Below are positions 7,234 to 16,009 of a stretch of DNA of 64,000 nucleotides, in pieces (within the stretch, counting starts at the first letter, position 1; every line of letters starts with the position of its first letter). The notes under the pieces were generated by a model. That model did not search any database. It had not been told where the DNA came from and was given only the letters and a program-made list of their open reading frames with translations. Source of the DNA: Pseudolactococcus chungangensis CAU 28 = DSM 22330 (GTDB lineage Bacteria > Bacillota > Bacilli > Lactobacillales > Streptococcaceae); assembly GCF_002441885.1 (NCBI RefSeq), contig NZ_JXJT01000007.1:35698-99697 (forward strand). The letters are read 5' to 3'. The translations under genes were made by a program, and so were the position numbers.

Positions 7234-9069
7234 TTGACTAAATTACGCGAAGACATTCGTAATGTCGCAATCATCGCCCACGTTGACCATGGTAAAACAA
7301 CTCTTGTGGATGAACTTTTGAAACAATCAGATACATTGAGCGCTCGCGCACATCTTGATGATCGTGCCATGGACTCAAACGACCTTGAAAAAGAACGCGG
7401 GATTACCATTCTTGCTAAAAATACAGCCGTTAAATATAAAGACAAACATATTAACATCTTGGACACCCCTGGTCACGCGGACTTCGGTGGCGAAGTTGAA
7501 CGTATCATGAAAATGGTTGACGGCGTTGTTCTTGTTGTTGATGCTTACGAAGGTACAATGCCTCAGACACGTTTCGTGTTGAAAAAAGCCTTGGATCAAG
7601 GTTTGACACCAATCGTTGTTGTCAATAAAATTGATAAGCCTTCAGCTCGTCCTGAAGAAGTTGTTGATGAAGTTTTGGAACTTTTGATTGAACTTGGTGC
7701 CGATGAAGAACAATTGGAATTCCCAGTAGTTTACGCATCAGCTATCAATGGGACATCAAGCCTTTCTGATGATCTTGATACGCAAGAACATACAATGGAA
7801 CCATTGTTTGAAACAATCATCGAACATATTCCTGCTCCAGTTGATAACTCTGATGAACCATTGCAATTTCAAGTTTCACTACTTGATTACAATGATTTCG
7901 TTGGCCGTATCGGTATCGGACGTGTTTTCCGTGGTACCATTAAAGTTGGTGATAGCGTAACGCTTTCAAAACTTGATGGCACAAAACAAAACTTCCGTGT
8001 CACTAAATTATTTGGTTTCTTTGGTCTCGATCGTATTGAAATCCAAGAAGCAAAAGCTGGTGATTTGATTGCTGTATCTGGTATGGATGACATCTTTGTT
8101 GGTGAAACAGTAACACCTTCTGATCATATTGACCCACTACCAATTCTTCATATCGATGAACCAACTTTGCAAATGACTTTCCTTGTCAATAACTCACCTT
8201 TTGCTGGTCGCGAAGGTAAATGGGTAACATCACGTAAAGTTGAAGAACGCTTGCAATCAGAATTGCAAACTGACGTATCACTTCGTATTGACCCGACTGA
8301 CTCACCTGACCGTTGGATCGTATCCGGTCGTGGTGAATTGCATTTGTCAATCTTGATTGAAACAATGCGTCGTGAGGGTTATGAGCTACAAGTATCACGT
8401 CCAGAAGTTATTGAACGTGAAATCGATGGTGTTCGCTCAGAACCGTTTGAACGTGTACAAATCGACACACCTGAAGAATATCAAGGTTCAATCATCCAAG
8501 CCCTTTCTGAACGTAAAGGTAACATGCTTGATATGATTAACACTGGTAACGGTCAAGTTCGTTTAATCTTCCTTGTACCAGCTCGTGGTTTGATTGGTTT
8601 CTCAACTGAATTCTTGTCAATGACACGTGGTTACGGTATCATGAACCATACCTTTGACCAATACATGCCAATGATTCATGAACAAATCGGTGGTCGTAGC
8701 CGTGGTGCTCTTGTCTCTATCGACACTGGTAAAACAACGACTTACGCTATCATGGGTGTTGAAGAACGTGGTACAATCTTTGTTAATCCAGGAACAGAAG
8801 TTTACGAAGGCATGATCATCGGGGAACATTCTCGTGAAAATGACTTGACAGTTAACGTAACAAAAGCAAAACAAATGACAAACGTACGTTCTGCCAATAA
8901 AGACCAAACTAATGTGATCAAAACACCACGTATCTTGACTTTGGAAGAATCTATTGAATTCATGGCTGACGACGAATACCTCGAAATCACACCAGAATCA
9001 ATCCGTTTACGTAAACAAATCTTGAATAAAGCAGAACGCGAAAAAGCGAACAAAAAGAAAAAAGGATAA
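7234..9069 (+). CDS. typA: ribosome-associated GTPase TypA/BipA
   Basis: Translational GTPase of the EF-G-like superfamily that binds 70S ribosomes and supports growth in the cold and under stress and ribosome assembly. G-domain motifs are clear: AHVDHGKTTLVDELL (G1), RGITI (G2), DTPGHADFGGEVER (G3), NKIDKPSARPEE (G4) and SAINGT (G5). These are followed by the beta-barrel domain, EF-G-like domains III and V and the TypA-specific C-terminal domain. The 611-residue length is normal. The start is TTG at 7234, with GAGGT about 10 bases upstream; the protein then begins MTKLREDIRNVAIIAHVDHG, as expected for the family. Confidence 0.97.
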   Translation: MTKLREDIRNVAIIAHVDHGKTTLVDELLKQSDTLSARAHLDDRAMDSNDLEKERGITILAKNTAVKYKDKHINILDTPGHADFGGEVERIMKMVDGVVLVVDAYEGTMPQTRFVLKKALDQGLTPIVVVNKIDKPSARPEEVVDEVLELLIELGADEEQLEFPVVYASAINGTSSLSDDLDTQEHTMEPLFETIIEHIPAPVDNSDEPLQFQVSLLDYNDFVGRIGIGRVFRGTIKVGDSVTLSKLDGTKQNFRVTKLFGFFGLDRIEIQEAKAGDLIAVSGMDDIFVGETVTPSDHIDPLPILHIDEPTLQMTFLVNNSPFAGREGKWVTSRKVEERLQSELQTDVSLRIDPTDSPDRWIVSGRGELHLSILIETMRREGYELQVSRPEVIEREIDGVRSEPFERVQIDTPEEYQGSIIQALSERKGNMLDMINTGNGQVRLIFLVPARGLIGFSTEFLSMTRGYGIMNHTFDQYMPMIHEQIGGRSRGALVSIDTGKTTTYAIMGVEERGTIFVNPGTEVYEGMIIGEHSRENDLTVNVTKAKQMTNVRSANKDQTNVIKTPRILTLEESIEFMADDEYLEITPESIRLRKQILNKAEREKANKKKKG

Positions 9070-9105
9070 GCAGTCAATAGACCAATAGATATAAGAGAGG
9101 ATAAG

Positions 9106-9336
9106 ATGTTTTATTTAGTCGTATTAGCACTCTTTGTCTTGTGTTACCTTTTTCTGGCACCAGATGAGATAAAAAAAAGCTTAAACCTTTTTGTTGTCAT
9201 CATCGGAACAGTTTTAGCTGTTACGATTATCATCTCACTTATTATTCAAAATAAAACGAGCATCATCCAAGGACTAATAATCCTAGCGGGGCTTGTTCTA
9301 ATGGTCGAAAGCATTCGTGAGATAAACCAAATATAA
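9106..9336 (+). CDS. DUF3165 small membrane protein
   Basis: 76-residue protein with three predicted membrane helices (about residues 2-18, 28-48 and 54-69) and almost no soluble part. It matches the DUF3165 type of small membrane proteins found directly after typA in streptococci and lactococci. Function unknown. RBS GAGAGGATAAG precedes the ATG, 36 bases after typA, so it is probably cotranscribed; a terminator follows at 9335-9361. Confidence 0.8.
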   Translation: MFYLVVLALFVLCYLFLAPDEIKKSLNLFVVIIGTVLAVTIIISLIIQNKTSIIQGLIILAGLVLMVESIREINQI

Positions 9337-9361
9337 AAATCAGTCGAGAGGCTGTTTTTTT
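9335..9361 (+). terminator. terminator after DUF3165 gene
   Basis: Short GC stem CAGTC/GGCTG with a GAGA tetraloop, extended by A/T pairs and ending in a T7 run. The stretch up to 9600 holds a further hairpin (CCGCTCT ... AGAGCGG) but no gene. Confidence 0.7.
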
Positions 9362-9609
9362 GATATATCCTTTAGAGATTACCGCTCTGACTAGTTACCA
9401 TCATATTGGTTTAAGAGCGGCTTTGGTTGCTAACTATGATTAAACTTAAATCCTATAATGTAGGCGAAAAAACATTTTTTGAAAGAAAGAGTACTTGCGT
9501 TGCTAGAGTTGGACAGCCAGTTTTCTGTAATCGAGTATTAAAGTCAAGCTTGATTTTACCCTAAATAAACTCGCATTAGTATCAATAATATCAATCAAGC
9601 AATGGGGTA

Positions 9610-9618
9610 TGTTATAAT
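9610..9618 (+). promoter_or_regulatory. leaderless extended -10 promoter of tsaE
   Basis: TGTTATAAT at 9610-9618 followed by six bases (AAAACT) and ATG at 9625. No Shine-Dalgarno exists. The -35 region is poor, so the TGN extension probably carries recognition. Confidence 0.75.
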
Positions 9619-9624
9619 AAAACT

Positions 9625-10047
9625 ATGAAATTGAATGAAAAACAAATGTTGAATTTTGCTGAAACTTTAGGCAAAAAGTTACAAGCAGGAGATATTATCG
9701 TCTTGACCGGTGAATTGGGTGCAGGAAAAACGACTTTTACCAAGGGGCTTGGACTTGGTTTAGATATTCATCAGATGATTAAAAGCCCGACCTATACCAT
9801 TGTTCGTGAATACGAAGGACGCCTGCCTTTATATCATATGGATGTTTATCGCATTGGAGATGACCCCGATTCGATAGATTTAGATGATTATTTATTTGGT
9901 AATGGTGTCACTGTGATTGAGTGGGGGAATCTATTGGCGCAAGATTTGCCGAGTGAGTATTTGGAGATTATTTTCGACTACAGAGATGATGAGCGAGAGG
10001 TGACACTTGTTGCACATGGTCATCGCTATGAGACTTATTTAGTCTAA
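9625..10047 (+). CDS. tsaE: tRNA threonylcarbamoyladenosine biosynthesis ATPase TsaE
   Basis: Works with TsaB and TsaD to make t6A37 in tRNAs reading ANN codons; TsaE is the ATPase that regenerates the complex. Walker A is GELGAGKTTFTKGLG (residues about 30-44). Next come SPTYTIVREYEG and the conserved HMDVYRI, and the late WGN motif (VIEWGNLL). Length 140 residues fits. Followed after 26 bases by a GNAT gene, an arrangement common in lactococci, then an LCP gene. Predicted to be read from a leaderless mRNA. Confidence 0.95.
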   Translation: MKLNEKQMLNFAETLGKKLQAGDIIVLTGELGAGKTTFTKGLGLGLDIHQMIKSPTYTIVREYEGRLPLYHMDVYRIGDDPDSIDLDDYLFGNGVTVIEWGNLLAQDLPSEYLEIIFDYRDDEREVTLVAHGHRYETYLV

Positions 10048-10073
10048 GACTGGTTGCTTGCCAAAGGAGACGT

Positions 10074-10589
10074 ATGACTGAAATTATTGTAAGAGAAGCT
10101 GAACCTAAAGATGCCCAAAACTTGATTAATTTTTTAAATCAAGTAGGTAAGGAATCACATTTTTTAACACTTGATGAAGTAGGTATCTTGATGACAGCTA
10201 CACAAATGTCTGAGTATCTGGCCCAAATTGCTGAAAAAGATAATAATGCTTACTTATTAGCCCTAATAGATGGTGAAATTGCAGGTGTCATTAGTTTAAC
10301 AGCAGATTTTCATGAACGCATTCGACATATTGGAGATTTATTTATTGCTGTTAGTCAAAACTTTCAAGGCTATGGCATTGGCCATATTTTAATATCAGAT
10401 ATGTTAGATTTTATTCAAGAAGTCGGTGTCATCAAGCGCTTAGAGCTCCAAGTTCAGAAACGAAACGAAAGAGCTATTCATCTTTATCAAAAAAAAGGTT
10501 TTGAGATTGAATCAACTCGGAAATTTGGGGCAAGAGATGAATTCGGGAATTTAATTGATGTACTAGAAATGGTGAGATTTTTTGATTAA
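10074..10589 (+). CDS. GNAT-family N-acetyltransferase
   Basis: 171-residue acetyltransferase. The acetyl-CoA-binding motif A is seen as VSQNFQGYGIGHILISDML (about residues 105-123; consensus Q/RxxGxG/A) and motif B as RNERAIHLYQKKGFEIE. The substrate cannot be predicted. RBS AAAGGAG lies 5 bases before ATG. It follows tsaE and is presumably cotranscribed with it. Confidence 0.85.
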   Translation: MTEIIVREAEPKDAQNLINFLNQVGKESHFLTLDEVGILMTATQMSEYLAQIAEKDNNAYLLALIDGEIAGVISLTADFHERIRHIGDLFIAVSQNFQGYGIGHILISDMLDFIQEVGVIKRLELQVQKRNERAIHLYQKKGFEIESTRKFGARDEFGNLIDVLEMVRFFD

Positions 10590-10641
10590 GATTACAAGTT
10601 TGTAACATTTTATCTTAATTAGAGTTTGAATTTAGTTTTTC

Positions 10642-10650
10642 TGGTAAAAT
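10642..10650 (+). promoter_or_regulatory. leaderless extended -10 promoter of LCP gene
   Basis: TGGTAAAAT at 10642-10650, then six bases (GGAATA) and ATG at 10657. The gene has no Shine-Dalgarno. Confidence 0.75.
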
Positions 10651-10656
10651 GGAATA

Positions 10657-11973
10657 ATGAAAAGAAGTCAGAGAATTACTTATGAAGCCAAGCATGGCTC
10701 TAAAAAAAACCAGAACAAAAATGGGAAGCTGAAGAAAAATGGCAAGCCTAAGATGCGACTTTGGAAGAAATTATTACTTGGTTTCTTAGCGACACTTTTA
10801 GTGTTTGCGGGTCTCATTTTTGCTTATGGTACGGTTGTCTTAAATCAAACAGAAGATGCGTTTAAATCGACCTTCTCTGATTTAGGTCTGAGTTCAAGTA
10901 AAAAATCAGATGATATTATCAAAGCAACAAAACCATTGACGATTTTATTGATGGGGGTTGACACGGGTGATGCTACGCGTTCAGATTTATGGTCTGGTCA
11001 GTCGGATACGATGATTGTCATGACAATTAATCCTCAGACCAATACAACAACCATGGTTTCTTTAGAGCGAGATATGTTGACGAACATTGTCGATAAAGAT
11101 GGTAGTGTTGTCGAGACTGCCAAGTTGAATGCTGCCTATGCGAGTGGTGGGGCTGTAACCGCAGTTGCAACGATTCAACAACAAATCGGCTTGGGTATTG
11201 ATAAATATGCCTTGATTAACATGAATGGACTGAAAGATCTTGTCGATGCTGTTGGTGGGATTGAAGTAGATAATAAATTAGGGGAAACAATTTCGATTGA
11301 AGAAACTGAACCTGATTACACAGCAACAGTGGAACCAGGTAAGCAGCATATCAATGGCGATCAGGCATTAGTATATGCCCGTATGCGCCATCAAGATCCA
11401 GAAGGTGATATTGGGCGTCAAGCACGTCAACGTGAAGTCATTACGCAAATTATGGGTAAAATATTAAGCCTTAATTCGATTACTAAGTACGAGAAAATTT
11501 TAAAAGCCATTTCTGGTAATATGAAAACAGACTTTGCTGTGAATGGTAATTCTTTGAAGAGTTTGTTAGGCTACAAAGACGCTTTTCAAAAAATGCGCTC
11601 AATTAAACTTCAAGGCATTGGTGAAATGATTGATGGCATTTCTTATCAAGTGATGCCAACCGATAATTTATTGAGTGTGCAAAATGCTTTGCGACTGTCA
11701 CTAGGTCAGTCAGCTGTAAAAAGTCTTTCTTCTAATATCGTCACCTTTGAAAATTACTATGGTGGTTATGCATCAAGCGCAACACTGCCAACTGTAACGA
11801 CAACGGTGAACGGTAAAACAACTGAGAAAACTTTACTTACTAATGGGGCGGAAGCCTCTGCAGAAGAAGCATCAAAAGAAAGTACATCAGAAGAGGCTGC
11901 TACATCAAGCAATGTTTATGATAACCAAACTTCTGAACCACAATACGATGCATATGGTAACCCGATTTATTAA
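10657..11973 (+). CDS. LytR-CpsA-Psr (LCP) family glycopolymer transferase
   Basis: 438 residues: basic cytoplasmic start, one membrane helix (about 37-58), extracellular LCP domain, and a Ser/Glu/Thr/Ala-rich disordered tail (about 395-438). Canonical LCP signatures are present: ILLMGVDTG, SDTMIVMTINPQTNTTTMVSL, ERD, NAAYASGG, DAVGGIEV and ALVYARMRH with GRQARQREV. The family attaches wall teichoic acids or polysaccharides to peptidoglycan. It lies downstream of tsaE-GNAT but has its own leaderless promoter. Confidence 0.9.
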   Translation: MKRSQRITYEAKHGSKKNQNKNGKLKKNGKPKMRLWKKLLLGFLATLLVFAGLIFAYGTVVLNQTEDAFKSTFSDLGLSSSKKSDDIIKATKPLTILLMGVDTGDATRSDLWSGQSDTMIVMTINPQTNTTTMVSLERDMLTNIVDKDGSVVETAKLNAAYASGGAVTAVATIQQQIGLGIDKYALINMNGLKDLVDAVGGIEVDNKLGETISIEETEPDYTATVEPGKQHINGDQALVYARMRHQDPEGDIGRQARQREVITQIMGKILSLNSITKYEKILKAISGNMKTDFAVNGNSLKSLLGYKDAFQKMRSIKLQGIGEMIDGISYQVMPTDNLLSVQNALRLSLGQSAVKSLSSNIVTFENYYGGYASSATLPTVTTTVNGKTTEKTLLTNGAEASAEEASKESTSEEAATSSNVYDNQTSEPQYDAYGNPIY

Positions 11974-11977
11974 CGAT

Positions 11978-12006
11978 TTGACTAAACTGCTGAATTTTGA
12001 TAAAAT
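11978..12006 (+). promoter_or_regulatory. tRNA-Arg promoter
   Basis: TTGACT (11978-11983), 17-bp spacer, TAAAAT (12001-12006), about 15 bases before the tRNA 5' end. Confidence 0.85.
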
Positions 12007-12021
12007 TTAGTAGTTGTACTT

Positions 12022-12095
12022 GGTCTCATAGCTCAGCTGGATAGAGCATTCGCCTTCTAAGCGAACGGTCGCAGGTTCGAATCCTGCTGGGATCA
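12022..12095 (+). tRNA. tRNA-Arg (anticodon TCT)
   Basis: Full cloverleaf: acceptor GGTCTCA/TGGGATC, D-arm GCTCAGCTGGATAGAGC, anticodon stem TTCGC/GCGAA with loop CTTCTAA (anticodon TCT, reads AGA/AGG), T-arm GCAGG-TTCGAAT-CCTGC. CCA is not encoded. Own promoter and terminator. No copy of its 3' end was noticed downstream, so there is no sign of tRNA-targeted integration. Confidence 0.96.
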
Positions 12096-12111
12096 CTATA
12101 AATAAACGTTA

Positions 12112-12140
12112 AAACTTCTTGGTCTCTAAGAAGTTTTTTT
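12112..12140 (+). terminator. tRNA-Arg terminator
   Basis: AAACTTCTT / AAGAAGTTT stem, 7-nt loop, T7 run. Confidence 0.9.
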
Positions 12141-12246
12141 GTTAGTTTTGGGTATAAATATAACTTATAGCTTTATTGACGATTTAAGTATAAGTCGACT
12201 GCTTAAAATTATGCTATGATAAATCTAAGAGAAAAATGGAGAGCCT

Positions 12247-12930
12247 ATGCAATATCTACCCTTGGAAAAATCAGAAGTCTTACGCTATCTAGGTTATAGA
12301 CGCAAACAAGAACTGACGCCGGACATCTCAGCGCTAGTAGACGAGATGATCTTGGAAGTTCAGAACGTATCAAATGCACGTTACCTTTATCAGGCCTATG
12401 ATTTTACGCTAGATGAGGCCAATCACGCCATTCATCTCACTAATACAGATTTAGTTCTCCAATCGAAACAGCTTTATAGCCATTTGAAAAACGCCAAACA
12501 AGTCGTTTTGCTGGCCGCCACGCTAGGGATTGAAGTCGAACGCCAGGTCAGACTCTACGAGCTATCTGAGATGACAAAAGCCTTTGTGCTAGATGCTGCC
12601 TGTGTTGATTATATTGAGAAAATCTGTGATTTAGCAGAAGTTGATATTGATACACAGTTTACGGATAGTATCCTAAATCGCAGATTTTCACCTGGGTATG
12701 GGGATTTGTCGCTAGAAGTTCAGCCCCAATTTTTGAAAACCTTGGGTGCAGATAGACAACTAGGTCTAACTTTAACGGAAAATTATTTGATGATTCCTAG
12801 AAAATCTGTCACGGCTATTCTTGGCTTGTTTGAAGATGATAAATTGGCACGTCCTAGTCGTAAACCGCCTCAAAATTTGACGATGGATATGGTCAGAAAT
12901 GGTGACTTTAATGTGAGTGGTTTGACATGA
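12247..12930 (+). CDS. stand-alone B12-dependent methionine synthase activation-domain protein
   Basis: 227 residues resembling the C-terminal AdoMet-binding reactivation domain of MetH, which reductively remethylates oxidised cob(II)alamin. The diagnostic stretch is RRFSPGYGDLSLEVQ (about residues 140-154). In MetH of many bacteria this domain is fused; here the MetH at 13560 lacks it. A separate reactivation protein is also known from Thermotoga. The RBS GGAGAG lies close to ATG. Stop and the next start overlap (ATGA at 12927-12930), so it is coupled to the ECF gene and then metH. Confidence 0.85.
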   Translation: MQYLPLEKSEVLRYLGYRRKQELTPDISALVDEMILEVQNVSNARYLYQAYDFTLDEANHAIHLTNTDLVLQSKQLYSHLKNAKQVVLLAATLGIEVERQVRLYELSEMTKAFVLDAACVDYIEKICDLAEVDIDTQFTDSILNRRFSPGYGDLSLEVQPQFLKTLGADRQLGLTLTENYLMIPRKSVTAILGLFEDDKLARPSRKPPQNLTMDMVRNGDFNVSGLT

Positions 12931-13406
12931 TGATGACGACAAGACTAACACGACTTGCAATTTTAACGGCACTTGCTTGCGTCTTGCGCCTCACTTTTGG
13001 TGCTTTTCCAAATGTCAAACCGATTACTGCCTTGTTTTTTGTTCTCATCTTGGCTTATAGCTTAGCTGATGCCATTGTTGTTAGTAGCTTAACCATGCTT
13101 GTGACGGGCTTTTTGATGGGGTTCTCGGTGATTATTTTGGGTCAGATCATAAGCTATGCTTTGATTTTGAGTTTTGGGGCGTTTATCTTTAAATGGCTCA
13201 AACCGATGATTTTGAGAACACTTGTCGTTTTTGTATTGACGATGTTTTATGGTTTTATTATCTCTATATTTTCAGCTCAGCTATTCGGTAGTCAATTCTG
13301 GCCTTTTTGGCTCAGTGGCTTGACGTTTGACTTGGCACATGCCGTGTCAACGGCGCTCTTTTTTCCAATATTAGCAACCATTTTCAAAAATATCTTAAAA
13401 ACATGA
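12927..13406 (+). CDS. ECF transporter S component, candidate cobalamin uptake subunit
   Basis: 159-residue integral membrane protein with about five to six helices, of the ECF S-component type (substrate-binding subunit that docks on a shared EcfAAT module encoded elsewhere). The N terminus carries the typical short basic segment before helix 1 (TRLTRLAILTALACVLRLTFG) and NVKPITALFF is a typical S-component motif. The substrate is not readable from sequence; sitting between a MetH activation protein and MetH, a cobalamin or precursor import role is the best inference. Starts at 12927, 12930 or 12933 are equally possible. Confidence 0.75.
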   Translation: MMMTTRLTRLAILTALACVLRLTFGAFPNVKPITALFFVLILAYSLADAIVVSSLTMLVTGFLMGFSVIILGQIISYALILSFGAFIFKWLKPMILRTLVVFVLTMFYGFIISIFSAQLFGSQFWPFWLSGLTFDLAHAVSTALFFPILATIFKNILKT

Positions 13407-13423
13407 TATGAAAGCGGTACGAT

Positions 13424-13476
13424 GTAGTCGAAAGCTTCAGTAGAAAATAAGGGATTTAAGGTGCTTTTGCGACTAC
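13424..13476 (+). other. structured metH leader hairpin
   Basis: GTAGTCGAAAGC (13424-13435) can pair with GCTTTTGCGACTAC (13463-13476) through 12 bp with a 2-nt bulge, enclosing a 27-nt loop. It lies in the 153-base gap before metH and has no T run, so it is not a simple terminator. The conserved cobalamin riboswitch box was not recognised. Confidence 0.45.
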
Positions 13477-13559
13477 CGTCTTTTGCCTTTGCGCAGGTTT
13501 AATTATTATCTATTTTCTATAAGAAGTTAGCTTGAATTTCAAATAAAGGAAGACTTAAC

Positions 13560-15941
13560 ATGACGATTTTAACGGATTTGAAAACGCAAATTTTGCTTTT
13601 TGATGGGGCAATGGGGACGCAACTTCAAGATAGAGGATTGCCGATTGGGGGGATTCCTGAGCATTTTAATCTGACGCATCCGGAGGTCGTTGAAGCGATT
13701 CATCGTGACTATGTCGCAGCGGGTGCAGATGTGATTACGGCCAATACGTTTCAGGCTAATACGACGAAAATGGCTGCGGATGAGTTGGCTGAGACGATTC
13801 GTACAGCGATTGCGCTTGCTAAAAAGTCTGAGCCTAAATATGTGGCTTATGACATGGGGCCGACTGGGCAACTCTTACAACCGATGGGGACTTTATCATT
13901 TGATGCCGCCTATGAAATGTTTGCAAGCCAAGCCATTATCGCAGAGCAAGCTGGTGCTGATTTGGTGATTATTGAGACGGTAGCAGATTTATTGGAAGCA
14001 AAAATCGCAGTTTTAGCTGTGAAAGAAAATACCAAGTTGCCCGTGTTTGTAACCATGACTTATCAGGAAGATGGCCGAACTTTTGTGGGGGTTGACCCCC
14101 AAACTGCGACCTTGACTTTGCAAAATTTGGGTGTGGATGTTCTGGGGGTTAACTGTTCGCTCGGACCCAAGGAGCTTGCACCAATTGTTGCGACGATTTT
14201 AGATTATGCGCAAATTCCGGTCATGGTTCAGGCTAATGCTGGTTTACCTCAGATGGAAAATGGTGAGACAGTTTACAAAATCACACCAGAAACTTATGTC
14301 GCTTATACGCAAAAATTATTGGCACAAGGTGTGGCTGTCGTAGGTGGTTGTTGTGGCACAACACCAGAATTTATCAGGCAGCTACGCTTGCTTATATCTC
14401 AAACGGAAAGAGTTTATCCAGAGCCAAAATCAGGTACTTTTATCACCTCAGGACTCAAAACGCTAGAAATTGGTAAGGGGCTTAGCCTGATTGGTGAGCG
14501 AATCAATCCGACAGGTAAGCCACGTTTGAAAGAAGCGCTGCGTGAGAACAATATTGGCTATATCATTCAGGAGGCAGTCGCCCAGCGTGATGCGGGTGCA
14601 GATATTTTAGATGTCAATGTTGGCTTACCTGAAATTGATGAAGCCAAAATGATGGTTAAAACGATTGTTGAGTTACAAGCTTTGCTTGATTTACCTTTGC
14701 AGATTGATTCATCTGAAACTGCTGCACTAGAGGCAGGTGCGCGTCATTATAATGGGATTCCTTTGATTAATTCGGTTAATGGTAAACCGTCTAGTATGGC
14801 TAAGATTTTACCAATTGTGGCGAAATATGGTGGAGTCATTTTAGGTTTATGTCTGGATGATGCGGGTATTCCTGAAACGGCTGAAAAACGCTATCAAATC
14901 GCTGAAAAAATCGTCCATGAGGCAGGTAAATATGGCATCACACCTGACCGTGTGATGATTGATCCGCTAGTCTTGACAGCCTCAGCTCAGCAAGAACAAG
15001 TGCCGGTCACATTGGATACTATCCGCTTGGTAAAAGAACGTTTAGGTTGTAAAACAGTTGTTGGCTTGTCTAATATTTCTTTTGGCCTACCTAATCGTGC
15101 GCTCTTAAATGGCACCTTTTTGGCACAAGCCTTTGGTGCAGGACTTGACGCACCGATTATGAATCCTTTGTCAGATTATATGATGCGTGTGGTAAGGTCG
15201 CTCAAGGTCTTCACTGGTCAAGATACTAACTCAGAAGATTATATCGCGAATGAGCAAAATGCAACGATTGCTGTGACGGTAGCAAATGGTAGTGAGAATC
15301 AAGTATCGACTGATGATACGCTAGATTTGAAAGGGATGATTATCAAAGGTCGCAAAGAGCTAACGGCTGCCGAGACTAGAAAAATGCTTGAGACAATGAC
15401 ACCGCTTGACATTGTCAATACTTATTTCATACCAGCTTTGGATATTGTAGGTGCTCAGTTTGAGAAAGGTGAACTATTTTTACCACAGCTGATGCAATCT
15501 GCGGAAGCGACACAACAAGCACAGGAAGTTTTGAAAGCTGTACTTGCAAAATCAGGTCAAAAATCAGAATCTCTAGGTCGACTACTCTTGGCAACTGTTG
15601 AAGGGGATATCCATGACATCGGAAAAAATATTGTAAAAATGATTCTAGAAAATTATGGTTATGATGTTGTTGACCTGGGAAAAGATGTACCGATTGAAAC
15701 AGTTGTTGAAACGGTTGTCACGCAAAAGATTAAATTGGTAGGTTTATCAGCCCTGATGACGACTACAGTTCAAAATATGAAAAAAACAATTACAGCTGTC
15801 AAGGCAGTTGCACCTGACACAGTTTTTATGGTCGGTGGCGCAGTCCTCAATGAAGAATATCGTGAGTTTGTTGGTGCTGACTACTATGCCAAAGATGCCA
15901 TGGCTAGTGTTGAGATTACCCAGAATTTTTTTAGACAATAA
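13560..15941 (+). CDS. metH: B12-dependent methionine synthase without activation domain
   Basis: Moves the methyl group of 5-methyl-tetrahydrofolate to homocysteine through methylcobalamin. Three modules are visible. Residues 1-285 are the homocysteine domain with zinc ligands Cys199 (GVNCSLGP) and Cys264/265 (GGCCGTTPE). Residues about 300-560 are the pterin-binding barrel (IGERINPTGK, DVNVGLP, IDSSE). Residues about 600-793 are the cobalamin cap and binding domain with DIHDIGKN (His685 is the lower axial ligand), SALMTTT and VGGAVL. The protein ends there; the activation domain is the separate protein at 12247. RBS AAAGGAAG precedes ATG. Confidence 0.95.
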   Translation: MTILTDLKTQILLFDGAMGTQLQDRGLPIGGIPEHFNLTHPEVVEAIHRDYVAAGADVITANTFQANTTKMAADELAETIRTAIALAKKSEPKYVAYDMGPTGQLLQPMGTLSFDAAYEMFASQAIIAEQAGADLVIIETVADLLEAKIAVLAVKENTKLPVFVTMTYQEDGRTFVGVDPQTATLTLQNLGVDVLGVNCSLGPKELAPIVATILDYAQIPVMVQANAGLPQMENGETVYKITPETYVAYTQKLLAQGVAVVGGCCGTTPEFIRQLRLLISQTERVYPEPKSGTFITSGLKTLEIGKGLSLIGERINPTGKPRLKEALRENNIGYIIQEAVAQRDAGADILDVNVGLPEIDEAKMMVKTIVELQALLDLPLQIDSSETAALEAGARHYNGIPLINSVNGKPSSMAKILPIVAKYGGVILGLCLDDAGIPETAEKRYQIAEKIVHEAGKYGITPDRVMIDPLVLTASAQQEQVPVTLDTIRLVKERLGCKTVVGLSNISFGLPNRALLNGTFLAQAFGAGLDAPIMNPLSDYMMRVVRSLKVFTGQDTNSEDYIANEQNATIAVTVANGSENQVSTDDTLDLKGMIIKGRKELTAAETRKMLETMTPLDIVNTYFIPALDIVGAQFEKGELFLPQLMQSAEATQQAQEVLKAVLAKSGQKSESLGRLLLATVEGDIHDIGKNIVKMILENYGYDVVDLGKDVPIETVVETVVTQKIKLVGLSALMTTTVQNMKKTITAVKAVAPDTVFMVGGAVLNEEYREFVGADYYAKDAMASVEITQNFFRQ

Positions 15942-15946
15942 AGATA

Positions 15947-15983
15947 AACATCTCAGCGACATTTGTCAGAGATGTTTTTTTTT
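15947..15983 (+). terminator. metH terminator
   Basis: AACATCTC / GAGATGTT stem, 14-nt loop, T9 run. Confidence 0.9.
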
Positions 15984-16009
15984 CTGATGTTGATTAAAAT
16001 AGCAATTAA

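Noticed and set aside
12022..12095. tRNA-Arg as attachment site for an island carrying the metH module
   Set aside because: No repeat of the tRNA 3' end downstream and no integrase gene in the window.
13407..13559. Cobalamin riboswitch before metH
   Set aside because: Hoped for from the gene content, but the conserved B12 box was not found; only an unassigned hairpin is present.
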